NCBI GenBank assembly: GCA_003235365.1
Contig: QJWJ01000068.1
Coordinates: forward strand, 1-40,282
Direction: 5' to 3'
Source of the DNA: Deltaproteobacteria bacterium
GTDB taxonomy: Bacteria; Myxococcota_A; Polyangia; Polyangiales; Polyangiaceae
DNA: 40,282 bases
This document shows positions 31,384 to 39,049 of this stretch, one piece after another. Numbering within the stretch: the first letter of the stretch is position 1; every line of letters starts with the position of its first letter. Both the position numbers and the translations under genes were made by a program. A model generated the notes under the pieces. The model made no database searches and was not told where the DNA came from. It saw nothing but the letters and a program-made list of their open reading frames with translations.

Positions 31384-33306
31384 ATGCGCGAACTAGGACT
31401 TGGGCTTGTCGGTGCGACCCTGCTCATGACGGGGTGCAACTACGAAGACACAGGCAACAGCAATGCTGCCAGTTCAGCTGTGCCCACGGCGGACTCTCCG
31501 GGACCAAGCAGTGGTCAGCCCAGCACCGAGCAACCGGGCCCCAACGGGCCGAGCAGCACGCCTCCGTCGAGCAACTGCAGCGACGCTGCAGCGTGTGGCG
31601 GCGATGCGGTCGGGACGTGGGTCGTCAGTGCTTCGTGCCTCGAGATCTCCGGGGATCTGGACGTCTTTCTGACCAGCCTCGGGTGCGGTACGGTGCCGGC
31701 CACTGGCTCCTTGCAGACGAGCGGCACGTTGCTCCTCGACGCCAACGGCACTTACACTGACAACACGACGACGACGGGTAGCGTGTCCTTCCCGCTGGGT
31801 AGCTCGTGCTTGGCCATTTCAGGCGTGGACGTCGAATGTACTCGCGTCGGCGACATCTTCGCTTCGGTTGGGTGGAAGACGAGCTCCTGTAGTGAAACTG
31901 ATGGCATGTGTCACTGCGAGCTCAGCACCGAGCAAAAAGGAGGGCTCGGGGTCATTCTTCCGTACACCGAGCCGAGCGGTGCCTACACGACATCCGGTAC
32001 GACGCTCACCGCGTCCAACGCGTCCTACGAGTATTGCGCGGCGGCAGACACCCTGACCCTGTACCCGCAAATGGCCGCGCTGCAGGGTAACGTCACGCTG
32101 ACTCGAGAGGGGGCGACGCCTGCCGTCATGCCCTCGATGTCCAGTACCGCAGGCACGCCCACCACCCCAGACAGCACGCCCACCGTGGTGACGGAACCGA
32201 ATCCTTCCCAGAACGCGGGCGGGATGATGTCGATGGTCGGGCAAGGGGGTGGGCCTGCGGGCGGCGCCGGAGGCGGAATGGGCGGAACGGGTCCAGGCGC
32301 TGGCGGCAACGGTGGCAGCGGTGGCAACGAACCGTCGGTCTCCACCGTCGGTCCTTGCGATATCTACAATCAGGAAGGCACCCCCTGTGTGGCTGCCCAC
32401 AGCACGGTGCGCGCGCTGTTCGGCGGCTACGATGGCAACCTCTATCAGGTCCGGCGTCAGGACGGGATGACCCAAGACATCCCCGTACTCGCGCCGGGCG
32501 GTTTCGCGGACTCCGCCGTCCAAGACGCGTTCTGCAGCGGCGGAACGTGCACCATCTGGAGAGTCTACGACCAGACGGGCAACGACAATTTCATCGAGGC
32601 TCAAACCCCCGATAGCTCCGTCGGCGGACACTCCGGCATGACCGCCGCGAACGCCGCGGCAGAGTCGGTGACGGTAGGAGGAAACAAAGTCTATTCGCTG
32701 TTTACGAGACCCTCTCAGGCCTACTGGAACGACGGATCCCAAACCGGCATGCCGTTGGGGGCTGAGCCTCAAGGCATCTACATGGTCACCAGCGGGGAGC
32801 ACTTCAACGGGGGGTGTTGCTACAATTACGGCAACGGTCAGCTGGACCGAACCTACCACGGTGGTCCTACGATGGATGCGCTGTACTTCGGCAACAACAC
32901 CATCTGGGGTACCGGGGCCGGGGACGGCCCGTGGGTGATGGCGGACATGGAAGACGGCATGCTCGCGTGGGGCAACGGAGGCAACAATCCCAACTCGATG
33001 AGCCTGCCGCACACGTTCGTGACCGCGATGGAGAAGAACAACGGCACGTCCCAATTCGCATTGAAGGGTGGGGATGCGACTCGCGAGACGTTGAACACGA
33101 TGTGGAATGGCGCTTTGCCCGGCTCGAAGAATCCCATGCGCAAAGAAGGCGGCGTCCTTCTCGGCGCGGGGGGCGACTGCTGCTACAGCAACAACAACGC
33201 GAGCGAGGGAACCTTCTATGAAGGAGCCATCGTCGCCGGCTATCCTTCGGACGAGACTGACGAGAAGATCCACATGAACATCGTCGAGGTGGGCTACGGC
33301 AAGTAG
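31384..33306 (+). CDS. GH54 alpha-L-arabinofuranosidase lipoprotein
   Basis: 640 residues from the ATG at 31384, giving lipobox Leu-Met-Thr-Gly-Cys. After a short Ser/Pro linker an N-terminal domain (about 65-240) starts with Cys-Gly-Gly-Asp-Ala-Val-Gly-Thr-Trp-Val-Val, a lipocalin-like module common in myxobacterial lipoproteins. A Gly/Ser/Pro linker follows, then the AbfB catalytic domain from about 320: Cys-Asp-Ile-Tyr start, the vicinal Cys-Cys in Gly-Gly-Cys-Cys-Tyr, nucleophile Glu523 in Ala-Asp-Met-Glu-Asp-Gly, and acid/base Asp598 in Gly-Gly-Asp, 75 residues apart (76 in the Aspergillus enzyme). The usual C-terminal CBM42 arabinose-binding domain is absent. It removes arabinose side chains from arabinoxylan or arabinan at the cell surface. 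Confidence 0.93.
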   Translation: MRELGLGLVGATLLMTGCNYEDTGNSNAASSAVPTADSPGPSSGQPSTEQPGPNGPSSTPPSSNCSDAAACGGDAVGTWVVSASCLEISGDLDVFLTSLGCGTVPATGSLQTSGTLLLDANGTYTDNTTTTGSVSFPLGSSCLAISGVDVECTRVGDIFASVGWKTSSCSETDGMCHCELSTEQKGGLGVILPYTEPSGAYTTSGTTLTASNASYEYCAAADTLTLYPQMAALQGNVTLTREGATPAVMPSMSSTAGTPTTPDSTPTVVTEPNPSQNAGGMMSMVGQGGGPAGGAGGGMGGTGPGAGGNGGSGGNEPSVSTVGPCDIYNQEGTPCVAAHSTVRALFGGYDGNLYQVRRQDGMTQDIPVLAPGGFADSAVQDAFCSGGTCTIWRVYDQTGNDNFIEAQTPDSSVGGHSGMTAANAAAESVTVGGNKVYSLFTRPSQAYWNDGSQTGMPLGAEPQGIYMVTSGEHFNGGCCYNYGNGQLDRTYHGGPTMDALYFGNNTIWGTGAGDGPWVMADMEDGMLAWGNGGNNPNSMSLPHTFVTAMEKNNGTSQFALKGGDATRETLNTMWNGALPGSKNPMRKEGGVLLGAGGDCCYSNNNASEGTFYEGAIVAGYPSDETDEKIHMNIVEVGYGK

Positions 33307-33325
33307 CCCCGCACCAAACGCCGTC

Positions 33326-34177
33326 ATGCTGGCCGAGTGCGCAACGCTCGAGGAGCACGTCTACTCAATCAAGCGGCGCTTCTTGGCCATGTACAAGCGG
33401 GCGAACGCTGGTCACATCGGCAGTTCGCTTTCTTGCGCGGAGATCCTCGTCCTGCTGTGGTTTGCGTGGATGGGAGACCGCGACCGGTTCGTCTTGTCCA
33501 AAGGACACGCCGCGGCAGCGCTGTACTCCCTGCTCGCCGAGGCCGGCAGACTGAGCCCCGAACAGATCCAATCCTTCTATCAGGAGGGCACGCTACTCCC
33601 GGCGCTACCGCCGTTCAACGCCTTCGATGAGATCCCGTTCGCCACGGGCGCCCTCGGCTACGGGCTCTCGGTGAGTGCTGGCATGGCGCTGGGAGCCGCG
33701 CTCAGCGCCGGTGGCAGTCGGTGCGAGCGACGCTTCTTTTGCGTCACCTCCGACGGCGAGTTGGACGAAGGCAGCGTGTGGGAGGCTGCCCTGTTCATCG
33801 CCCATCACAAGCTGGCGAACGTCGTTTGGATTATCGATCGCAATCGCATCCAGGCGTTTGGCCGCACCGCGGAGGTGCTGGAGCTCGAGCCTCTCGACGC
33901 CAAACTGCGGGCCTTTGGGTTTGTCGTCGTCACGGCGGACGGCCACGATCTTCAGACGCTACTGGCGGCGAGGGATGAATGTGAGTGCGTGCTGAAGGCT
34001 GGCGGCGGGCCCGTCGTCATCGTTGCCAACACCGTCAAGGGCAATGGCCTCAGCTTCATGCGCGATACGGTAGATTGTCACTACTTGCCGCTCAGTGACG
34101 CCCAATACGAACGAGCGTTGGCCGAGATCGCTGCCGCGCACGAGGCTCTGCTGGAAGCGTATCGCAATGCGGGCTGA
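33326..34177 (+). CDS. Transketolase N-terminal half
   Basis: 283 residues, the usual length for the stand-alone N-terminal subunit. His-Ile-Gly-Ser-Ser-Leu-Ser and Ser-Lys-Gly-His-Ala-Ala-Ala-Ala-Leu-Tyr are the ThDP-domain blocks that contact diphosphate and substrate. The ThDP/Mg motif reads Ser-Asp-Gly-Glu-Leu-Asp-Glu-Gly ... Asp-Arg-Asn-Arg, with Ser in place of the first Gly of GDG; the metal-binding Asp and Asn are present. It works with the next gene product to move two-carbon ketol units between sugar phosphates. It starts 19 bp after the GH54 stop, without a clear Shine-Dalgarno, and heads a coupled glycan operon. A biosynthetic role in a special ketose or deoxysugar is inferred. 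Confidence 0.92.
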   Translation: MLAECATLEEHVYSIKRRFLAMYKRANAGHIGSSLSCAEILVLLWFAWMGDRDRFVLSKGHAAAALYSLLAEAGRLSPEQIQSFYQEGTLLPALPPFNAFDEIPFATGALGYGLSVSAGMALGAALSAGGSRCERRFFCVTSDGELDEGSVWEAALFIAHHKLANVVWIIDRNRIQAFGRTAEVLELEPLDAKLRAFGFVVVTADGHDLQTLLAARDECECVLKAGGGPVVIVANTVKGNGLSFMRDTVDCHYLPLSDAQYERALAEIAAAHEALLEAYRNAG

Positions 34178-35072
34178 ATTCGCGCAAGCCATGGTCGGGC
34201 TCTTCAAGACGCGCAGTGATCTTGTCTTCATCACCGGTGACGTCGGATACATGGCGCTGGAAAGCGTGGCCGAGACCTACGGCTCGCGTTTCATCAACGC
34301 TGGAGTGGCCGAGCAGAATGCAGTGTCACTGGCGGCCGGACTGGCGCGTGAAGGACTGCAGCCGTGGGTGTACAGCATGGCTGCGTTCACCACGCTTCGC
34401 CCCCATGCACAGATCCGGGACAACGTCTGCCTGCAGAAACTCCCGGTGAAGTTGATCGGAAACGGCGGCGGCTACGGTTACGGTATCATGGGTGCGACTC
34501 ACCACGCTCTCGAGGATGTGGGCGTGATGCGCGCCCTACCCAACATGAAGATCTTCGTTCCGCTGGTTGCCGAGGACATTCCGCGCGTCGTGCAGATGAT
34601 GGCCAGTGACCCTCACCCCAACTACTTGAGGCTCAACACCGCAGCGACGATTGCCGGCGTGGCGCCCTTCTCCGCGTGGCGTCGAATCAAACCTGGCAGA
34701 AGCTGCGTCGTGGTCGCAATGGGGCCGGTGCTGCAAGGTCTTTACGATCTGGAACGTCCAGATCTGCTCGATGAACTCGAGATTTGGGGTGCAGGTACGT
34801 TCCCGCTCGAGCCTCTCGCGGGCGAGCTCGCTGTCAGCATCCAGCAGAAGCGACGCGTCGTCACCATCGAGGAGCACTACTTGCACACCGGTTTTGGCGA
34901 GGCGTTCAGCCACCTGCTGTTGACCTCGGGGGTCATCCCCCAGAGCCTGATCTCCTTGCACGCTGCAGGGTACCCGTCAGGGCGCTACGGAAGCCAACGC
35001 TGGCATCAAGAGGAGAGCGGCCTGCGCGGAGTCGCCCTAGCCAAACGCCTGGAGCAGGTGCTCCGTGGCTGA
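34167..35072 (+). CDS. Transketolase C-terminal half
   Basis: 301 residues from the ATG at 34167, overlapping the N-terminal-half gene by 11 bp; the longer frame from 34095 lies inside that gene. It has the pyrimidine-binding domain with the catalytic Glu in Gly-Val-Ala-Glu-Gln-Asn, the segment Gly-Gly-Gly-Tyr-Gly-Tyr-Gly ... Thr-His-His-Ala-Leu-Glu-Asp, and the C-terminal transketolase domain ending with Gly-Ser-Gln-Arg-Trp-His. The split form is common for transketolase-like enzymes in sugar or antibiotic gene clusters. With the previous subunit it forms the ThDP enzyme. It overlaps the GT2 start by 8 bp. Confidence 0.93.
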   Translation: MRAEFAQAMVGLFKTRSDLVFITGDVGYMALESVAETYGSRFINAGVAEQNAVSLAAGLAREGLQPWVYSMAAFTTLRPHAQIRDNVCLQKLPVKLIGNGGGYGYGIMGATHHALEDVGVMRALPNMKIFVPLVAEDIPRVVQMMASDPHPNYLRLNTAATIAGVAPFSAWRRIKPGRSCVVVAMGPVLQGLYDLERPDLLDELEIWGAGTFPLEPLAGELAVSIQQKRRVVTIEEHYLHTGFGEAFSHLLLTSGVIPQSLISLHAAGYPSGRYGSQRWHQEESGLRGVALAKRLEQVLRG

Positions 35073-36162
35073 TTCGGCACACGGCCAGAGCCAACCGACG
35101 CTGCCAGCGAGCGACCTGATGCTGTCAGCAGTGATCACTTGCTACAAGGACGCTCGAGCCATCCCTCCAATGCACCGACGTCTGACTGACGTATTTGCTT
35201 CCTTGGGTGTGCGGTACGAAATCATTTTCGTCAACGACGCCAGTCCGGACGAGGCGGATGCCGTCCTGGCGCAACTGACGGCCGAGGACGAACACGTGCT
35301 CGCAATCGAGCATTCGCGAAACTTCGGTTCACAGAGCGCCTTTGTCAGTGGCATGCAGCTCTCAATCGGGGACGCGGTGGTCCTGCTCGACGGCGACCTG
35401 CAAGATCCGCCGGAACTGATCGCTGCGTTCTACGACAAATGGCGAGCGGGCAACGACGTCGTGTACGGGTGCCGACGCCGTCGCGAAGGCTCGCAGGTGC
35501 TCGCGCTGTGCGCCAGAATCTTCTACCGAGTTTTTCGCGGGCTGTCAGACATTCCGATGCCGTTGCACGCCGGCGACTTCGCTTTGATGGACCGACGTGT
35601 CGTGGACGCATTGTTGGCGCTTGGGGAGACGGACCAGTTCGTTCGCGGTCTGCGCGCCTGGGTCGGTTTCAGGCAAACAGGCGTCGACTACGTACGTCCC
35701 GAGCGGGTCTTCGGTCGTTCGACCCACAGTTGGCTGAAGAACTTCTGGTGGGCGAAGAAGGGCATCTTCTCGTTCACTTCCGCGCCCATCGAGCTGATGG
35801 GCTACGTCGGTGGTTTGCTCACGCTCGTGTCGCTCGGCGCCTTGACGTACCAAGCGCTGCTCGCTTGGCGCTACCCCGACCACGACGGAACTCTGCTTCT
35901 GACCACCGTGGTGGCGTTCTTCGGCAGTCTGAACCTGTTGGCGATTGCCGTCATCGGCGAGTACCTGGTCAAGGTCCTCGAAGAGTCCAAGCGGCGACCC
36001 CAGTTCATCAGGAAGGCCATCCGCAAAGGCGGCGAGCACCTCGTAACGGACGCGGAGATCCGCCGATTCGTTCGACAGCGTGCTCGCAACTCGAGAGCGC
36101 CGCGCCCCGTGAAGAACGCGGCCTGCGAGTGCGAAGGAGGTTCGCCCGATGTCCGTGCGTAG
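35065..36162 (+). CDS. Glycosyltransferase family 2, polyprenyl-phosphate type (DPM1/ArnC-like)
   Basis: 365 residues from GTG 35065, overlapping the previous stop by 8 bp; a later ATG at 35119 would also keep the GT2 core. GT-A fold: Ser-Ala-Val-Ile-Thr-Cys-Tyr-Lys-Asp near the start, Val-Asn-Asp-Ala-Ser-Pro-Asp, and the metal site Leu-Leu-Asp-Gly-Asp-Leu-Gln-Asp-Pro-Pro-Glu. Two transmembrane helices near residues 245-310 and a basic tail give the ArnC/GtrB architecture, which moves a sugar from a nucleotide donor onto undecaprenyl phosphate at the inner membrane face. The product would then feed a GT-C transferase, such as the gene two places downstream. Confidence 0.93.
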   Translation: MADSAHGQSQPTLPASDLMLSAVITCYKDARAIPPMHRRLTDVFASLGVRYEIIFVNDASPDEADAVLAQLTAEDEHVLAIEHSRNFGSQSAFVSGMQLSIGDAVVLLDGDLQDPPELIAAFYDKWRAGNDVVYGCRRRREGSQVLALCARIFYRVFRGLSDIPMPLHAGDFALMDRRVVDALLALGETDQFVRGLRAWVGFRQTGVDYVRPERVFGRSTHSWLKNFWWAKKGIFSFTSAPIELMGYVGGLLTLVSLGALTYQALLAWRYPDHDGTLLLTTVVAFFGSLNLLAIAVIGEYLVKVLEESKRRPQFIRKAIRKGGEHLVTDAEIRRFVRQRARNSRAPRPVKNAACECEGGSPDVRA

Positions 36163-36964
36163 GTCGACTCCGGTCCCAAGCGTGCTCATCACGGGTACCA
36201 CTTCCGGCGTGGGTCGCGCGCTACTCGAACACTACGACCACGCCGGATCAGCCGTCATCTCCGTGAATCGGCGTCGAGTACCCCAGCTCGAGTCGCGACA
36301 TCCCCGAGTTCGCTTCGAGCATGCGGACGTGCGCTCCCCCGAAGCCGTCGAGGCGTTGTTCGATCGACTGGTGCGCGATCGGCAGTTACCCACCGTGCTC
36401 ATCCTCAACGCAGGGATCAACCGCGTCGACAACGACGAGACCTTCCAACTGCCGTCCTTTCGAGAAGTGGTCGACACGAATCTGTACGGGGTCCTCGCCT
36501 TCGTCGCGGCGCTCACACGATTGCCCCCCGGTCCGGTTGCGCGTCATGTGGTGGCCATCAGTTCGATGGCGAACTACGTCGGCAACCCCTACGGGCTCGG
36601 CTACCACGCGAGCAAGCGTGCATTGACGTCGTGCTTCGATGTTTGGTCGCAAATGTACAGTGGTTCGGACTTGGTTTTCCAGCAAGTGATGCTCGGCCCG
36701 GTGCCCACGACGATCTACGACATGGGGGAGCACTTCCCTGCCTGGGTGCGTCGCACCAAAGACGCCTTCTCGGGTTCACTCGACGGTGCGGTGCAGGCGA
36801 TCACCCAGTTGGCGCAGACTCGAAAGAAGAAGCTGGTCTACCCGAAGCGAGCAGTTCCGCTGTACGTCGGGATGTACCTCGGGCAGTCACTGGTGCCGGG
36901 TTTGTTTCGAGGCCGAAAGACGTTGAACGCACAGCCGCGCCGACCAGTGCCAAAGAGCGAGTGA
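36149..36964 (+). CDS. Short-chain dehydrogenase/reductase
   Basis: 271 residues from the ATG at 36149, with AAGGAGGT 7 nt upstream and a 14-bp overlap with the GT2 gene. Classical SDR motifs: Thr-Gly-Thr-Thr-Ser-Gly-Val-Gly (cofactor), Asn-Ala-Gly, catalytic Ser in Ala-Ile-Ser-Ser-Met, and Tyr-His-Ala-Ser-Lys. The first strand is followed by Asn-Arg-Arg-Arg, favouring NADPH. SDRs next to a polyprenyl-phosphate GT2 often adjust the lipid-linked or nucleotide sugar, as DprE2 does in decaprenyl-phospho-arabinose synthesis, so a reduction or epimerisation of the transketolase-derived sugar is plausible. A C-terminal hydrophobic stretch may be peripheral to the membrane. Confidence 0.92.
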   Translation: MSVRRSTPVPSVLITGTTSGVGRALLEHYDHAGSAVISVNRRRVPQLESRHPRVRFEHADVRSPEAVEALFDRLVRDRQLPTVLILNAGINRVDNDETFQLPSFREVVDTNLYGVLAFVAALTRLPPGPVARHVVAISSMANYVGNPYGLGYHASKRALTSCFDVWSQMYSGSDLVFQQVMLGPVPTTIYDMGEHFPAWVRRTKDAFSGSLDGAVQAITQLAQTRKKKLVYPKRAVPLYVGMYLGQSLVPGLFRGRKTLNAQPRRPVPKSE

Positions 36965-36987
36965 AGAACCATGGGTGAGATCGCAGA

Positions 36988-39018
36988 ATGAGATGGGTCC
37001 CGCGAGCACTGCGCGACACCACGGTAACCTACGACGCGGCGGATCTCGTCTCGGTAGCCGTAATTGGTGCCGCGGTCACCGCTTGGACCAGTGTGGCCAG
37101 TGGAGCATTCTCCGCGTTGGTATTCGTCGTCTGCCAGCTCGCCTTCTTCACGTTCTACGCCGTGGGTTCGCTGCTTTCCGCGTGGACGACCCTTGCCGCG
37201 GGCGTGCTTTTCGACCTACCTCTACGGCTATTGATTGGCTACGGGGTGATCAACACCGCGCTGCTCGCCCTAGCCTGGCTTTCGCCTCTGGGCATGCTGG
37301 GGAACTTCGCCCTACTCTGCTTGCTGACCGTACTTCTTGCGGTCGGGGCAACGGTTCGTCGGCAGAGCTGTACCAACGCAGCCAGTCGCTGGCTCGTGGC
37401 ACTGTGCTTGGTCGCCACCACGTTGTGGTGCCAGGACTCCATCGACCCGATCGTCGAGCAAGAAAACTGGGTCCTGTTCAAACCCTGGGTGGATGGTTTC
37501 TACCACGCCGTACACATCCGCAGCTTTGCCGACAGCCACGGAGCTTCGACCATCGAGGACTTTCGCATGTCGGGCGTGCCCGCGCGCCTGTACCACTACG
37601 GGGTCTACATGTTGCCCGCGCTGGTCAAGCAGGCGTCGGGGATCTCGTCCTACGCTGCGTTCGCGGCCGTGTTGGCCCCGGTCGGTGTGCTGTTCACGGG
37701 ATTCGCCGCCTACGCATTCATCGGTTCGATGTGGGGTGCCTGGCCCGGGTTAGCTGCCGCCACCGCGCTGCTGTTGATGCCGGACGGCGCGCAACAGGGT
37801 TTCGGAAACCCCTTCATGTCCTACCAATGGCTGACGCAGATTTCGCCGAGTGCGACGTATGGTTTGGCGCTGCTCGCTGTTGCTTGGCTGTTCGTCATTC
37901 GAGGGTGTACTGGCGGCAACCGGCTCCAGCTCTTGGCAGGCTGGTCCGTGGCCGCCGTTCTCGTGGCCTACAAGCTGCACTACGTGGTAGCCAGTGCGTT
38001 GCTGCTGCTCGTGATTCCCGCGCTGTTCTTCCGTGCGAAGGTCGGCATTCGTGGCCGCGCGTTGTGGGTCGCTCTAGCATGCGGTTTCTACTTCGCAGCC
38101 CTTTGGCTCGGACAGACTGTCCCCGGTGTGCCCATCATCCGCTTGGACGGATCGGGCGCTCGCGAGATCATGCACCTGGTGCACTCGTTCCACGTCCCAG
38201 GAGCCCTTCAACAGTTCTTCTCCGAACGCGTGGGTCGCGATGCACCCGGAGACACCAACCTGCTGTACGGGGTGCCCTACGTGCTGCTGGCGGTGCTCGG
38301 AAGCTTTACTCCCTTGCTGGTACTGCTCGTTGTTCTGTTGCGCCGGCGCAGCTCTCTGCTGTGCGTCGTTTTTCCAATCGCCCTGATCCTCAATTTCCTC
38401 GTGATGTTCTTCGGGCTGGCGCTCGACTTCGAGAGCAGCACGCCGGACGAGCTCTCGCACCGCCCGCTGATGATCGTCTACTTCTTCGTCACAGCGTGGG
38501 TCGGTGGTGGTTTGGGCTACCTGTTGTCCGAGTCTGTTCGCTGGGGTAGATTTACGCGCTACGGAGTCTTGGCAGGTGCGTTGGCTCTGATACCCGTGCC
38601 GGCTTTGCTCGGGCCTGGCGTACAGCTGATGTGGGTGATGCCCAAGATCTCACCGGTGCGGTTGCCCACGGCGTTGGTGCGCACGGCAGAGTACATTCGA
38701 ACCCACGGCACCCCCGACGACCTATTTCAGGATTCGCAGTTCGATCGAATCTACGCCATCGCCGCCCTGTCCGAACGAAAGACGTTCGTTGCTCACACCC
38801 TGACCAACATGCCGTTCCGCGCCGATGATGTAGCAAAGCGCACCGCGGCAGTGGACCGTATCATGAGTCTGAAGCAGCTCGCGCTGGTGCAAGGCACCGC
38901 CCGCGCTTTCGGGATCCGCTGGTTCGTGCTTCAGCTGGGCAACCAGGTGCAGTGGCCCGAACAACTCGCGCAGCATCCCGTTTTCGAGATGGGAGCCTTT
39001 CGGGTGTACGAGTTCTGA
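36988..39018 (+). CDS. Polytopic membrane protein, GT-C glycosyltransferase-like
   Basis: 676 residues, 23 bp after the SDR stop. About 12-13 hydrophobic helices fill residues 20-560, followed by a soluble C-terminal domain of about 110 residues. The first large loop contains Asp-Gly-Phe-Tyr-His-Ala-Val-His-Ile-Arg-Ser-Phe-Ala-Asp, close in style to the acidic loop of GT-C enzymes, and a Tyr-His-Tyr-Gly-Val-Tyr segment follows. Such proteins transfer sugars from polyprenyl-phosphate donors on the periplasmic side. The exact family is not recognised. As the last gene of the operon it is a natural acceptor partner for the GT2 product. Convergent with the right-edge gene, 31 bp away. Confidence 0.75.
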   Translation: MRWVPRALRDTTVTYDAADLVSVAVIGAAVTAWTSVASGAFSALVFVVCQLAFFTFYAVGSLLSAWTTLAAGVLFDLPLRLLIGYGVINTALLALAWLSPLGMLGNFALLCLLTVLLAVGATVRRQSCTNAASRWLVALCLVATTLWCQDSIDPIVEQENWVLFKPWVDGFYHAVHIRSFADSHGASTIEDFRMSGVPARLYHYGVYMLPALVKQASGISSYAAFAAVLAPVGVLFTGFAAYAFIGSMWGAWPGLAAATALLLMPDGAQQGFGNPFMSYQWLTQISPSATYGLALLAVAWLFVIRGCTGGNRLQLLAGWSVAAVLVAYKLHYVVASALLLLVIPALFFRAKVGIRGRALWVALACGFYFAALWLGQTVPGVPIIRLDGSGAREIMHLVHSFHVPGALQQFFSERVGRDAPGDTNLLYGVPYVLLAVLGSFTPLLVLLVVLLRRRSSLLCVVFPIALILNFLVMFFGLALDFESSTPDELSHRPLMIVYFFVTAWVGGGLGYLLSESVRWGRFTRYGVLAGALALIPVPALLGPGVQLMWVMPKISPVRLPTALVRTAEYIRTHGTPDDLFQDSQFDRIYAIAALSERKTFVAHTLTNMPFRADDVAKRTAAVDRIMSLKQLALVQGTARAFGIRWFVLQLGNQVQWPEQLAQHPVFEMGAFRVYEF

Positions 39019-39049
39019 GCGCCCTCGCTCTTTGCACCGCGTTTGCCAT

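Noticed and set aside
31819..33327. Open frame of 502 codons on the minus strand
   Set aside because: Antisense to the clearly recognised GH54 domain.
36975..38549. Open frame of 524 codons on the plus strand
   Set aside because: Out of frame with the GT-C-like membrane protein, whose helices are obvious; this frame is Arg/Cys-rich without structure.
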